From Haematobia irritans (Eukaryota > Arthropoda > Insecta > Diptera > Muscidae): 64,000 nt of DNA. The DNA lies in assembly GCF_050003625.1 (NCBI RefSeq), contig NC_134399.1, forward strand, positions 149,352,473 through 149,416,472. The letters are read 5' to 3'. The stretch's first letter is position 1, and every line of letters starts with the position of its first letter. Shown in pieces: positions 54,955-64,000 of this stretch. A program made the position numbers and the translations under genes. The notes below the pieces were generated by a model. That model was not told the DNA's origin and did no database searches. It saw only the letters and a list, made by a program, of their open reading frames with translations.

Positions 54955-56203
54955 AAGGGTGATACGGTCAAAATTTGGTCAATATAAACTTGACGTATTT
55001 CTGTCAATTTTGCATTTAAAAAACCTGAACACCCCTCATTTTGAAGGTGTGTGTAGAATGTTGCTCCGATTTTGATTTTGAAATTCACTCTTCGGTTGTC
55101 AAAATGCCGTCCAAGCAAGAAGAGCAGCGTATCAAAATTTTGCTCGCGCATCGCGAAAATCCGAGCTACTCGCACGCAAAGCTGGCAAAATCGCTAAAAG
55201 TTGCCAAATCACCTGTTACAAATGTAATTAAAGTGTTTGGGGAACGTTTGTCGACAGCCAGAAAGTCTGTATCGGGGGGAAATCGAAAACCGGAAGCCGC
55301 TGAGACGACAAAGAGAGTTGCCGGTAGTTTCAAGCGAAACCCTAACCTCTCTCTCCGAGATGCCGCAAATAAGCTGGGTGTATCGTCTACAACCGTGCAT
55401 CGAGCCAAAAAACGAGCCGGACTATCGACTTACAAGAAGGTAGTGACTCCAAATAATGATGATAAACAAAATACGACGGCCAAAGCGCGATCCCGGAGGC
55501 TGTACACGACGATGCTGACGAAGTTTGACTGCTTGGTAATGGACGACGATACCTACGTCAAGCAGCTTCCGGGACAGAAGTTTTATACGGCAAAAGGAAG
55601 GGGAAAGGTAGCAGATATTTTCAAGCACATAAAACTGTCAAAGTTCGCTGTGGCTTGAAAAGCAGCATTTTCATAGCTTCCGGGACTGTCAACCAAGAAA
55701 TTTACATGAAAGAGTGTTTGAATAAACGTCTGCTGCCTTTCCTGAAGAAACACGGTTGTTCCGTACTGCTTTGGCCGGATTTGGCATCTTGCCATTACGG
55801 TAAAAAGGCCATGGAGTTGTACGCCGCCAAAAACGTGCAGGTGGTTCCCAAGGACAAGAACCCTCCCAACACGCCAGAGCTCCGCCCAATTGAGAAATAT
55901 TGAGCTATTGTCAAGGGGAACCTAAAGAAGACCAAAAAACTGCTAAGGACGAGCAGCAGTTCAAGGCAAACTGGCTTTCTGCGGCGAAGAAGGTGGCCAA
56001 GGTGGCTGTACAAAATCTGATGGCAGGTGTCAAGCGTGAGGCCCGGCAATTCGAATTTGGAAAAGCGAAAGCCTAACTGAATATTTTTCCTGAATTTTAT
56101 ACTAATTGAACTTGAAAAAGAAATTTAATTTGATTTTTTAAATAAACGATTTCACCGATTTACACGCGTTTTCCCTTGACCAAATTTTGACCGTATCACC
56201 CTT
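54955..56203 (+). mobile_element. DD37E-type Tc1/mariner element, copy 2
   Basis: 1249 bp between TA pairs with the same ends as copy 1. The start codon region is intact (MPSKQEEQRIKILLAHRENP at 55104), with no early stops, so it is open to 55658. A 34-bp deletion relative to copy 1 (between AAGTTCGC and TGTGGCTTG, at 55648) then shifts the frame. A 12-bp in-frame loss precedes KQLPGQ. Trp is changed to a stop at 55902 (KYW to KY-stop), and a base is missing near 55938. It complements copy 1, which keeps the catalytic part but not the N-terminus. Confidence 0.9.
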
Positions 56204-57171
56204 TAAATAAGGGCCAAGTAGCTTATGAACTTTCATTTAGAGAAAAACATTTGAATATCGCTTTATAGAATAATTACGAAAAGACTATGGACCTGCTTAA
56301 AGGGGTTAATTTTTACCCATCTTTTATATCACATCAGAATTCAAGAGAAATTGGGAATGGAGCTGCTAAGTCCACAAATATGTTGACGATAGCAGTTATA
56401 TAAAATCCATCGTAAGATCAAACAATGAGGTAGTAGGCCTTCGAAATGTTCTCAAAATTACTAAATACCAGCCTTAAGATCGAAGGAATCTAAATAGGGG
56501 ATATCACTGAAAACCATCATAATATAAATATAATAATCACAAATAGACGAGTACTTCAGGACGTTAATTTTTGACATATATTTGTGAGAATAAGAGAAGT
56601 GTTTGAAAGTATTTTAAAAAAAGAAAAATTTTAAAAATTTTGCTTTAAACATTCTTGATATCAGGGAAAATCTATGGAAACTTAAGCCCAATTGTATAAA
56701 AGGAAAATCTAATACTGACAAATACTACTCAATATTTTTGTTATTAGTCATTTTGTTTTTACTTGAAACATCAAACTAAAATTTTTAAAAGGGATTTCTA
56801 ATCTATGGCGAAAGGCTTCAAATCCATCCTTTCATATATCAATTTCCAGATCCTTTTGTATATATCGTTTTTATGATCGAAGCTGGCTATACGAAATACT
56901 TAACCCTTTTCTCACGCACACACACATAAAAATGTTAGTATTTATATATACACATATACTCTCTTAATTCGTGAAAAAAAAATATTAAAAGATTAAGTTT
57001 TTCTCTGTGAAAAAGTCAAAGGCTTATTATGAAACATTTTGGTATGAATATGGATCATATATACTATAGATAGGTATGTATACAGATACTTATATATATA
57101 TAGAGAGAAAGAGAGACAGACAGACAGGGATAGATAGGTGATAGTGAGAATTGTAAAAAAAGAGTATTTAC
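56204..57171. other. cac intron, nothing recognised
   Basis: Intron directly 3' of the IIS6 exon donor. AT-rich, with a GAGAGAAAGAGAGACAGACAG microsatellite at 57101-57126. Confidence 0.65.
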
Positions 57172-57507
57172 GGATTTGTTGGTGATAATATAAACATTGA
57201 TGAATATGGCAACATTGGTTTTGGACCCTCCGTAACTTCTTCCTCCTCTTTCTTTTCTTCTTCCTTCTTTTTGCTTTTCGCTTTGGCTGCTGTAGCACCA
57301 TCGCCACCATTCTCCACATGGACACCATCACCTTGTAGCGCTTCCATTTCCTTTTCTAATTCTTGTAATTGTTTCTCTTTATCTTCCTCGACTTGTTCCT
57401 CTTCGGCAGCAGTTAATTCTTGGGCGTTTGCTAAATTATCAACAGCGATAGCCAAGAACACGTTTAGCAATGTATAATTACCGAAGAGTACCAAAACGAT
57501 AAAGTAA
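57172..57507 (-). CDS. cac: cac exon: segment IIS6 and the II-III linker
   Basis: 336 nt, made of 1 nt, 111 codons and 2 nt. It begins with IIS6 ([20 protein letters not shown]), the pore-lining helix of domain II. Next comes [12 protein letters not shown], a signature of Cav channels. An acidic, probably helical stretch follows ([19 protein letters not shown]), then a Lys/Glu-rich low-complexity run and [15 protein letters not shown]. The exon ends at SPTN plus two bases of a Pro codon. The acceptor is AACTACAG at 57508 and the donor is GTAAAT at 57171. The short II-III linker is typical of insect cac and lacks the long synprint-type linker of vertebrate Cav2. The preceding exon (domain II pore) is not in the window, so that intron exceeds 6.4 kb. 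Confidence 0.95.
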
Positions 57508-57599
57508 CTGTAGTTATTGTAATCCATTCAAATGTATATAGGGGCGTAGAGTCGAGAGAGCGAGAGTAAGAGAAAATTGTAGATATATATATATAGAGG

Positions 57600-57715
57600 G
57601 CACCAGTGTTGTTCATTATTATAAGCATTGACATATTGTTTGAAACGGAGGGTCAATCCATACCAGCGACATGACGACGACGTATATGTCATAATACAAT
57701 CCGGAGCAATTAATG
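57600..57715 (-). other. GC-richer intronic patch upstream of the IIS6 exon
   Basis: It lies 93-208 nt upstream of the IIS6 acceptor. It carries GACATATACGTCGTCGTCAT and GGATTGACCCTCCGTTTC on the minus strand. The word GACCCTCCGT is an exact complement of ACGGAGGGTC in the exon (57225-57234). No plausible coding frame joins it to the exon. It could be a structural RNA element of the pre-mRNA. Confidence 0.4.
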
Positions 57716-58316
57716 TTTGTGTATAAATATTTTTTATTTTATTTATTTTTTTTTTATTTGATTTGGGAAAGAAAGAAATACAAATATGTTTTGCATAAGG
57801 TTTAAATTGTTATTGTTATTAGGGTATAATTTTGGGGAATATTTATTATAAGGAAATTTTCGTGTGATCTTATTCAATTATAAAGTCATAATATATAGGC
57901 AATTAAAAAACGAAACAAAAAAGTTGGGGGGGTAAATTTTCAATATTGATTAGAGAAAAAATAGATATTTTAAATGGGGGTTTGGTTTATGAGGTGGAGA
58001 TTTTTAATACTTTATATTATATTGCTTTAAGCTAAATTATTTTTGAATGAAAGCTAAATATTAGAGTTATTTAAAAATGATATTTTTTAAAAATGTTTAA
58101 TTATACATAAACGATTTGAATATATCTTATAGTACAAGAAGAAAAGAAAATTTTGATTTGTATGAAGGCAAAAGCTTAGATTTTTTTTTATGAAATATTT
58201 AAGTATTCCAAACATAACTTCCGAGAAAATGTGATATCATAATGTGTCATTACCAAAGAAGATGTCACCCAAGATAAATCGTAAGAGTAATTCTATGATG
58301 AAATATTCTATATATA
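57716..58316. other. cac intron, nothing recognised
   Basis: AT-rich with poly-T (57728-57762). No element ends until 58317. Confidence 0.6.
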
Positions 58317-60831
58317 CAGGGTGGCTGATGTGTAGTGCAACCGATTTCAGGTTGCTATCATTTCTAAATCGCTTGTCTGACAGCTGACAGATTTATTCCA
58401 GTGGCAGTTCATTCAGATGCAATTCAAGCGAGACAGGGTGATTTCTTTATATTTGGCTGGAAAACCAAAAGTGGCTGTCGTTGGAGCAGTGATACTGGCA
58501 GTGTATCAAAAAAAGAAAAACCCCAGAAATGAACAGAAAAGTGCCAGATTTGAATGTAATCCACGCCACAGTGGTAGAACATTTTTTCATAAGTTGAACA
58601 TATTGCGAGTACGGATGTAAGAAATATTCACAAGTAAATACGGCCTTAAGTTCGGTCAGGCCGAATCTCATGTACCCTCCACCATGGATTGCGTAGAAAC
58701 TTCTACGAAAGACTCTCATGCGCAATCGAATTACTTGGGTTGTGGTATCTTAAAACTTCTTAACATCGTTTTCTAAATTGTGAGTTAGTCCATAAGTGGT
58801 ATATATTAGACAAAAAAGGTATGTATAGGTAAGCCTACAAATAATTACGAATCGATATGGACTTTTTGCTCGATACGTAGAGAGCCAGAATTGAAATTTG
58901 GGGATCGCTTATATAGGGGCTATATACAATTATGAACTTGATATGGACCGATTTTTTGTGATTGCGGATCGATTTATCTGAGGGGTATATATAACTATAG
59001 ACCGATATGGACTTATTTAGGCATGGTTGTTAACGGCCATATATTAGCACAATGTACCAAATTTCAACTGACTCGGATGAAATTTGCTCCTCCAAGTGAC
59101 TCCTAAACCAAATATCGGGATCGGTTTATACGAGGCCTATATATGATTATGGACTGATATGGACCTTTTTTGGCATGGTTGTTAAATATCATATTCATAT
59201 ACTACCACCACGTACCAAATTTCAACCAGATCGGATGAATTTTGCTTCTCCAAAACGCACCGGAGGTCAAATCTGGAGATCGGTTTATATGGGGGCTATA
59301 TATAATTATGGACCGATTTCGGCCAATTTGTGCACGGGTGTTTGAGGCCATATATTAACACCACGTACCAAATTTCAACTGAATCAGATGCATTTTGGTC
59401 TTCCAAGAGGCTCCGGAGGTCAAATCTGGTGATCGGTTTGTATCGGGGCTATATATAATTATGGACCAATGTGCATGGTTGTTAAAGACCATATACTAAC
59501 ACCATGTACCAAATTTCAGCCGGATTGGATGAAATTTGCTTCTCTTAGAAGCTCCGCAAGCCAAATCGGGGGATCGGTTTATATGGGGGCTATATATAAT
59601 TAATAACCGATGTGGACCAATTTTTGCATGGTTGTTAAAGACCATATACTAACACCATGTACCGAATTTCAGCCGGATTGGATGAAATTTGCTTCTCTTA
59701 GAGGCTCCGCAAGCCAAATCGGGGGATCGGTTTATATGGGGGCTATATATAATTATGGACCGATGTGGAGCAATTTTTGCATGGTTGTTAGATAACATAT
59801 ACTTATAGCATGTACCAAATTTCAGCCGGATTGGATGAAATTTGCTTCTCTTAGAGGCTCCGCAAGCCAAATCGAGGGATCGATTTATATGGGGGTTATA
59901 TATAATTATGGAGCGATGTGGAGCAATTTTTGCACGGTTGTTAGAGACCATATACCGACACCATGTACCAAATTTCTGCCGCATCGGATGAAATTTGCTG
60001 CTCTTAGAGGATCTGCAAGCCAAATTTGGGGTTCCGTTTATATGGGGGCTATGCGTAAAAGTGGACCGATATGGCCCATTTGCAAGACCATCCGACCTAC
60101 ATCAATAACAACAACTTGTACCAAGTTTCAAGTCGATAGCTTGTTCCATTCGGAAGTTGGCGTGATTTCAACAGACGGACGGACATGCTAAGATCGACTC
60201 AGAATTTCACCACGACCCAGAAGATATATACTTTATGGGGTCTTAGAGCAATATTTCGATGTGTTACAAATGGAATGACAAAGTTAATATACCCCCATCC
60301 TGTGGTGGAGGGTATAAAAACGTGCTCGAGAAAAGGATGTAACACCTGTTGAAGAATGAGCTTGGACTAAAGCCAATGAAGTTATAAAAAGTGCAAGAGC
60401 TCACCGATAAACAAAAAACTTAGTATGGAAAAAGCCAATGAAGTGCTTCGCTTGAATTCGGTTTTCTCTGATACGAATTAGTTTGTGACCAAACAAAATG
60501 ATCGGGTTCACATAGAAATGTGCCAGCCGTAAAGGCCGAATCGTTCGCTCGACCGCTCATATTCATCGACCATGGGGTTAAAATAAATGCCTAAAATATC
60601 CTAAGACTCTATTGAAGCCCTGGACAGACACTTCAGACATTTTGGCTGCAGACCATGCACTTTCCAACATGACTCAATGCCATCGCACTTAGCACGCTTC
60701 AACCAATAATGCCTTAAAAAGGAGCTTCCTCGTTTCATTTCTACTGCACAATGGCCACCAAAAGCTTCGGATCTAAATCCGTTGAACTTTTGAGTCCGGT
60801 CTTTGCTCATGGTCTGTCGGAATGATTTTTA
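58317..60831 (+). mobile_element. Tc1/mariner element, split by a DINE-1-like element
   Basis: It begins near TACAGGGTGGCTGATGTGT. The left half encodes MQFKRDRVISLYLAGKPKV, then pieces of a helix-turn-helix region. The right half (from 60320) reads through KANEVLRLNSVFSDT-like and FVTKQNDRVHIEM-like segments, FIDHGVKINA, TFQHDSMPSHLARF (second catalytic Asp) and ASDLNPLNF (third). The transposase is broken by many frameshifts. The right terminal repeat was not found. Confidence 0.75.
58631..60319 (-). mobile_element. DINE-1-like element, full length
   Basis: The minus-strand 5' end TTTTATACCCTCCACCACAG is at 60319, followed by the GTCCGTCCGTCTGTTG run (60170-60184). Monomers follow and the 3' end at 58631 has hairpin TTCGGCC-T-GACCGAA (one wobble pair) and TATTTACTTG. 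It sits within the mariner relative 58317-60831. Confidence 0.88.
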
Positions 60832-60990
60832 TATTTATTTTTAATTTTTTTTAGAAGCCTACTGATGAGACCCGTTCGCGTAAGTCGAAAGCGGTATAGG
60901 CAAGCCAGTTAGGCGTTGGAACGGCTATTCTTTGAGGTAGATAGAGAATCAGAATTGGGGACATTTTTGTTCATTGGTTGAGGCTGAGTG
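60832..60990. other. unrecognised intron sequence
   Basis: Poly-T rich start, then GC-richer sequence (GATGAGACCCGTTCGCG). No match seen. Confidence 0.4.
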
Positions 60991-61535
60991 AGTGCTTTGT
61001 TTAGTTCTAAGGGTTATAGGGGGAAACACCGTGGAGAAGTTGTTAGCATAGAGTCGTGGGTTCTACCCCAGTTTCGACCGAACACCAAAAAATTTTTCAA
61101 CGGTGGTTTATCTCCTCCCAGTAATGCTGGGGAAATTTCTGAGTATTACAAAGCTTCTCTGGAGAAGATTGGAGATTCCTTGTCATTGCGATAAATACAC
61201 AGAAAAAAATTTCACGAAAATTTGTCCAAGTAAAATCTTAACTGAGTTTTAAAAAATATTAAAAAAAAAGTTTAATTGATGCAACAATTTTTTTAAGAAA
61301 TTTTTTAATTGAAACAAAAATCAATCACACAAATTATTTTAATCGAATCAATTAATTTTTAAATTGGATCAATTAATTTTTTAATTGATACTAACATTTC
61401 TGTGATTTTTGTGTGTGTTTAGAATCATTCAGTCATAGAAGAGAAGTTCACCACGGTGGTATCACAATGGACTGAATGGACTAAGTAAGCTTGAAATATC
61501 GGGCTGGCATCATACCTAACCTAAGCTGTTAAGAT
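60991..61535 (+). mobile_element. diverged SINE interrupted by a MITE
   Basis: Left part: AACACCGTGGAGAAGTTGTT (degraded A box), GTCGTGGGTTCTACCCCAG (degraded B box), CGACCGAACACCAAAAAAT, CCCAGTAATGCTGGGGAAAT. Right part, after the MITE: GAGAAGTTCACCACGGTGGT, CACAATGGACTGAATGGACT, ATACCTAACCTAAGC. It is the most diverged copy of the family here, hence probably the oldest. Confidence 0.78.
61198..61419. mobile_element. TA-type MITE inside the SINE
   Basis: Ends CACAGAAAAAAATTTCACG and (reverse) CACACACAAAAATCACAGAA. TA is at 61196 and 61420. The interior has AATTAATTTTTAAATTGGA and other AATTAA words, as in 49712-49950. Confidence 0.7.
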
Positions 61536-64000
61536 TATAGGGCTTCTATATGCTATAGAGGAGTGTTCCCAGGATGTGTCTGTCACGGTTCGGATTGATC
61601 ACAGCTGTGACGGCAATGATAATGGTCCTAGTTAGGAATTGAGGGGGTGTTAGGGCATAGAGAGGTTTTTGTTCACTGAATGATAGGACCAGCATGTGGT
61701 ATGGGGCCGTGACGAACATATATGTCGTGTCATGGTTCAGCTATGGTATATGATAGGAGGAGACGTATGGGTTATTAAAAGGGAGTATTCTTAGCCTGTT
61801 TTTTCTGGACTTCTAAGGAAACCGTAGGACATTCCTTTACTATGCCCAGTAGGAGATACATAGAAATCTCCTCTAAATTCTATACTTATTAAGTATAGCC
61901 GTAGAATTGTAAAGGACTAGACTGTGATTGGTTTCGGTGACTATTGACGGTAGGTAGGACAATTTTTTTTACACTTTCACGTAGAACACTTTACTATTAT
62001 AAGGATGATGTTAGCTACGTTTCTGTGAATCAGAAGTTGGTTCACCTATGTTGGATAATAGTCAATATTATATAGAAACTGTACATTGTCCCCAGCATTT
62101 CCTGAAGCTTAGGAGATTACATTTACTTTCGGATGTATTCACACCAAATAATATTGACAAAACGTTAATCGTATAGTAAACTGAACTAATTTTTTTCAAA
62201 GGACATTATCATATCATCTGTTTAGTCTTGGAAATCAAGACCAATTCTTGTTTCATTTATCAGCGAGTATTTGGATTTATTTTTTCCTTTATATATTTTA
62301 TCTTTAAAAACTAATACAAAGCTGTATTGTTTTGTGACTTAAATTTCATTTGCATTAATTTTTGACTAGCACATTACAGAGCTTCTGCCTTTTACTTATC
62401 AATATAACATTTTTATTAAATATTTATGGGTTATTCTTTTTGTACTATAAGATTATAATTAAATTATAATATATTTAAAGGCATATGATGGCTTATGAAT
62501 ATTAGTTTTTGGTTTTCTAAGAAAAATGGAAATGACAATATATATGATACAAAAAGTATGAGTTAGGAAAGTAAAGATTAAAATATTAAATAAAAAGAAA
62601 TCTAAAGAAAATCTATTTATTTTTTGTTGTTAGCAAAAAATCTAATAGTTTTTCTAAAAATTTCTTTTGTTTCGAAGACATTAAAATTCAATCTTCATAT
62701 CATCTATAAAGATAAATACGAATTTCATTTGTTTTTTTTTTTATGAAAATATATATACACTCTGTTGTTCGTTAACGTTAGTCTTGCCAAAAGATTTATA
62801 TCCCGTATACGGAGAAATTACGCATTTAGCACCAAAAGAATAAAAAAACAAACAAAAAAAATTGATTACGAAGAAAAAGTAGTAACGCAGTAGTTAGCTA
62901 TTATTGAAGCAAAGTTTCCATTGTTATATACAAAACTCGTCTTTTTCTGTTTTAGAGATTCTGTTAGAAGTAGACAGACAGATAGCGTAGTAGAAGTCCA
63001 CAAACTGAAGCTGCAACTTATATATAAAATAAGAAAAAAAATATCATAAAATATATTTGCATATGTTTTTTTTTTTTTTGTTTTCTTTATAATTATTTGA
63101 GAGTTGAACTTAAATATAGATGAGCTTTCGCCAGAACTCGATTAAAATCCATCACCTAATTTCAATAGTAAATTGTAAATTTACTTGAAATTATACGAAA
63201 ACATTTTTATAAACTTTTACGTAAGTTCGAATAATCTTTATTGGAAGTTAGAATTTAAGTGAAAAATTTTAAGACTCTCAATAAGTTTCCAAGAGATCTT
63301 AAAATATTCCATTAAATTCCTGTAGAGAGCAGAAAGATTATAAAAATGCTTTGTTAAACGTTGTACGTTGTTTCCCAGTCTTCTTTTAATTACGAAATCC
63401 ATTTGGAACCTTAAAATTATTTTTTCTTTAAGTTGTCATTAATAATTTTTTGTTTTGATATTTTGTTTCTAACTCATCATGCATTTGATAATATCATTTA
63501 AATATATAAATGAATTCATGCTCTCTTAGGTATTGGTGTTGTAAATTTGTGTTTATAATAAATTGGATATTTTTGGACATTATTTGTGGTAATCCAAACA
63601 AATAAACTTAAGTAAATTAATGGTGTCTGTGCTTTTTTGGTTATTTATTATTTTCTTTTTTTTTATCAATTTCTGTCGATAATGCAGGTGTGCTTTTGAA
63701 CTAGAGTTATTGTGAGAATTACATATCTTTTGGTTGATATATTCTCTGATAGAACTGTTTTCATTCACTAAAAGCCTATAAATGTCTCAATGTAGAAGTT
63801 TCGTCCTAAAATTAGGAAATTAAATTTTTAATGGGTCCCGTGATCTCCTTCCTTAAAGGTTTTGATATTGATTCTGAGCCAATGATGCAACTTCTTGAAA
63901 ATAAAGACATTTTTTATGGATTTTATGGATCTTTAAATTTGGCATCATTTTTTGAATTCTTATTTTCGGTTTGGGTTATAATAATGCTATACACATACAA
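61536..64000. other. cac intron, unrecognised
   Basis: The first 400 bases (to about 61950) are GC-richer, with phrases such as GGATGTGTCTGTCACGGTTC and CCCAGTAGGAGATACATAGA, possibly the remains of an old element. The rest is AT-rich with poly-T runs. I searched for the exon with the domain II pore (TGEDW) on the minus strand and did not see it. Confidence 0.55.

Larger units (their letters stand above)
2781..57507 (-). other. cac: cacophony-like calcium channel alpha-1 gene, central part
   Basis: This is the span of the recognised exons of one minus-strand gene. The product is the pore-forming alpha-1 subunit of a presynaptic Cav2-type calcium channel, a membrane protein of four six-segment domains. 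Joined in phase, the exons give IIS6, the II-III linker, all of domain III, IVS1, IVS2 and IVS3. Every junction checked has GT and AG ends, and codon phases match (2/1, 2/1, 2/1, then 0/0). That argues for an intact gene, not a pseudogene. From 5' to 3' the introns are 5053, 18332, 240, 16805, 2224, 4089 and 6267 bp. Family assignment rests on the sequences of IIS6, the II-III linker and domain III, which I recognise as insect cac. The gene is incomplete at both window edges. Confidence 0.93.

Noticed and set aside
56993..57331. 112-codon minus frame overlapping the IIS6 exon
   Set aside because: It is a shadow of the real exon in another frame and runs on into a microsatellite.
57600..57715. 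Extra cac exon upstream of IIS6
   Set aside because: Frames contain stops or do not resemble the domain II pore, and no acceptor precedes it. A non-coding role is more likely.
1..64000. Firm species identification as Haematobia irritans
   Set aside because: The Himar1-like mariner is highly suggestive, but mariners move between species and I could not compare genomes. Kept as best guess only.

Overview
The window is AT-rich insect DNA and reads as the inside of one large gene on the minus strand. I recognise that gene as cacophony (cac), the Cav2-type voltage-gated calcium channel alpha-1 subunit. Eight short coding blocks have good splice sites and matching phases. Seven of them join into a continuous stretch of about 535 residues, from segment S6 of domain II to segment S3 of domain IV. 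The eighth is a second, equal-length version of the IVS2 exon. The 5' part of the gene (domain I and most of domain II) lies beyond base 64000, and the 3' part (IVS4 onward) lies before base 1. The organism is a fly. A near-complete copy of a mariner very close to Himar1, together with the other repeats, points to a muscid, and the horn fly Haematobia irritans is my best guess. The species call is inference.

Reading along the transcript (high to low coordinates): IIS6 and the II-III linker (57507-57172), IIIS1-S5 (52118-51555), the domain III pore (33222-33079), IIIS6 (32838-32637), the III-IV linker and IVS1 (15831-15667), IVS2 version a (13442-13332), IVS2 version b (9242-9132), and IVS3 (2864-2781). 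The introns between them run from 240 bp to about 18 kb.

Most of the rest is transposon debris sitting in those introns. There are DINE-1/INE-1-like (Helentron-type) elements with internal arrays of about 152 bp, at 3712-6014, 6497-8427, 22803-25015, 25897-27152, 28104-31054, 47335-48843 and 58631-60319. There is an I-group LINE with endonuclease, reverse transcriptase and RNase H remains (17580-21345), and pieces of related LINEs. A tRNA-derived SINE shares its 3' tail with that LINE. IS630-Tc1-mariner elements include a Himar1-like copy (46457-49209), two DD37E-type copies (28417-29718, 54955-56203) and three others. There is a hAT-type element with an exact 8-bp target duplication (3739-4677), a piggyBac-type MITE at TTAA (25030-25546), and several TA-flanked MITE families. 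Many are nested, so the order of insertion can be read, and in some cases the uninterrupted target is also in the window.

I see no second host gene, no true tRNA or rRNA, no CRISPR and nothing bacterial. The most interesting host feature is the pair of IVS2 exons, which would let the channel swap one voltage-sensor segment by alternative splicing.
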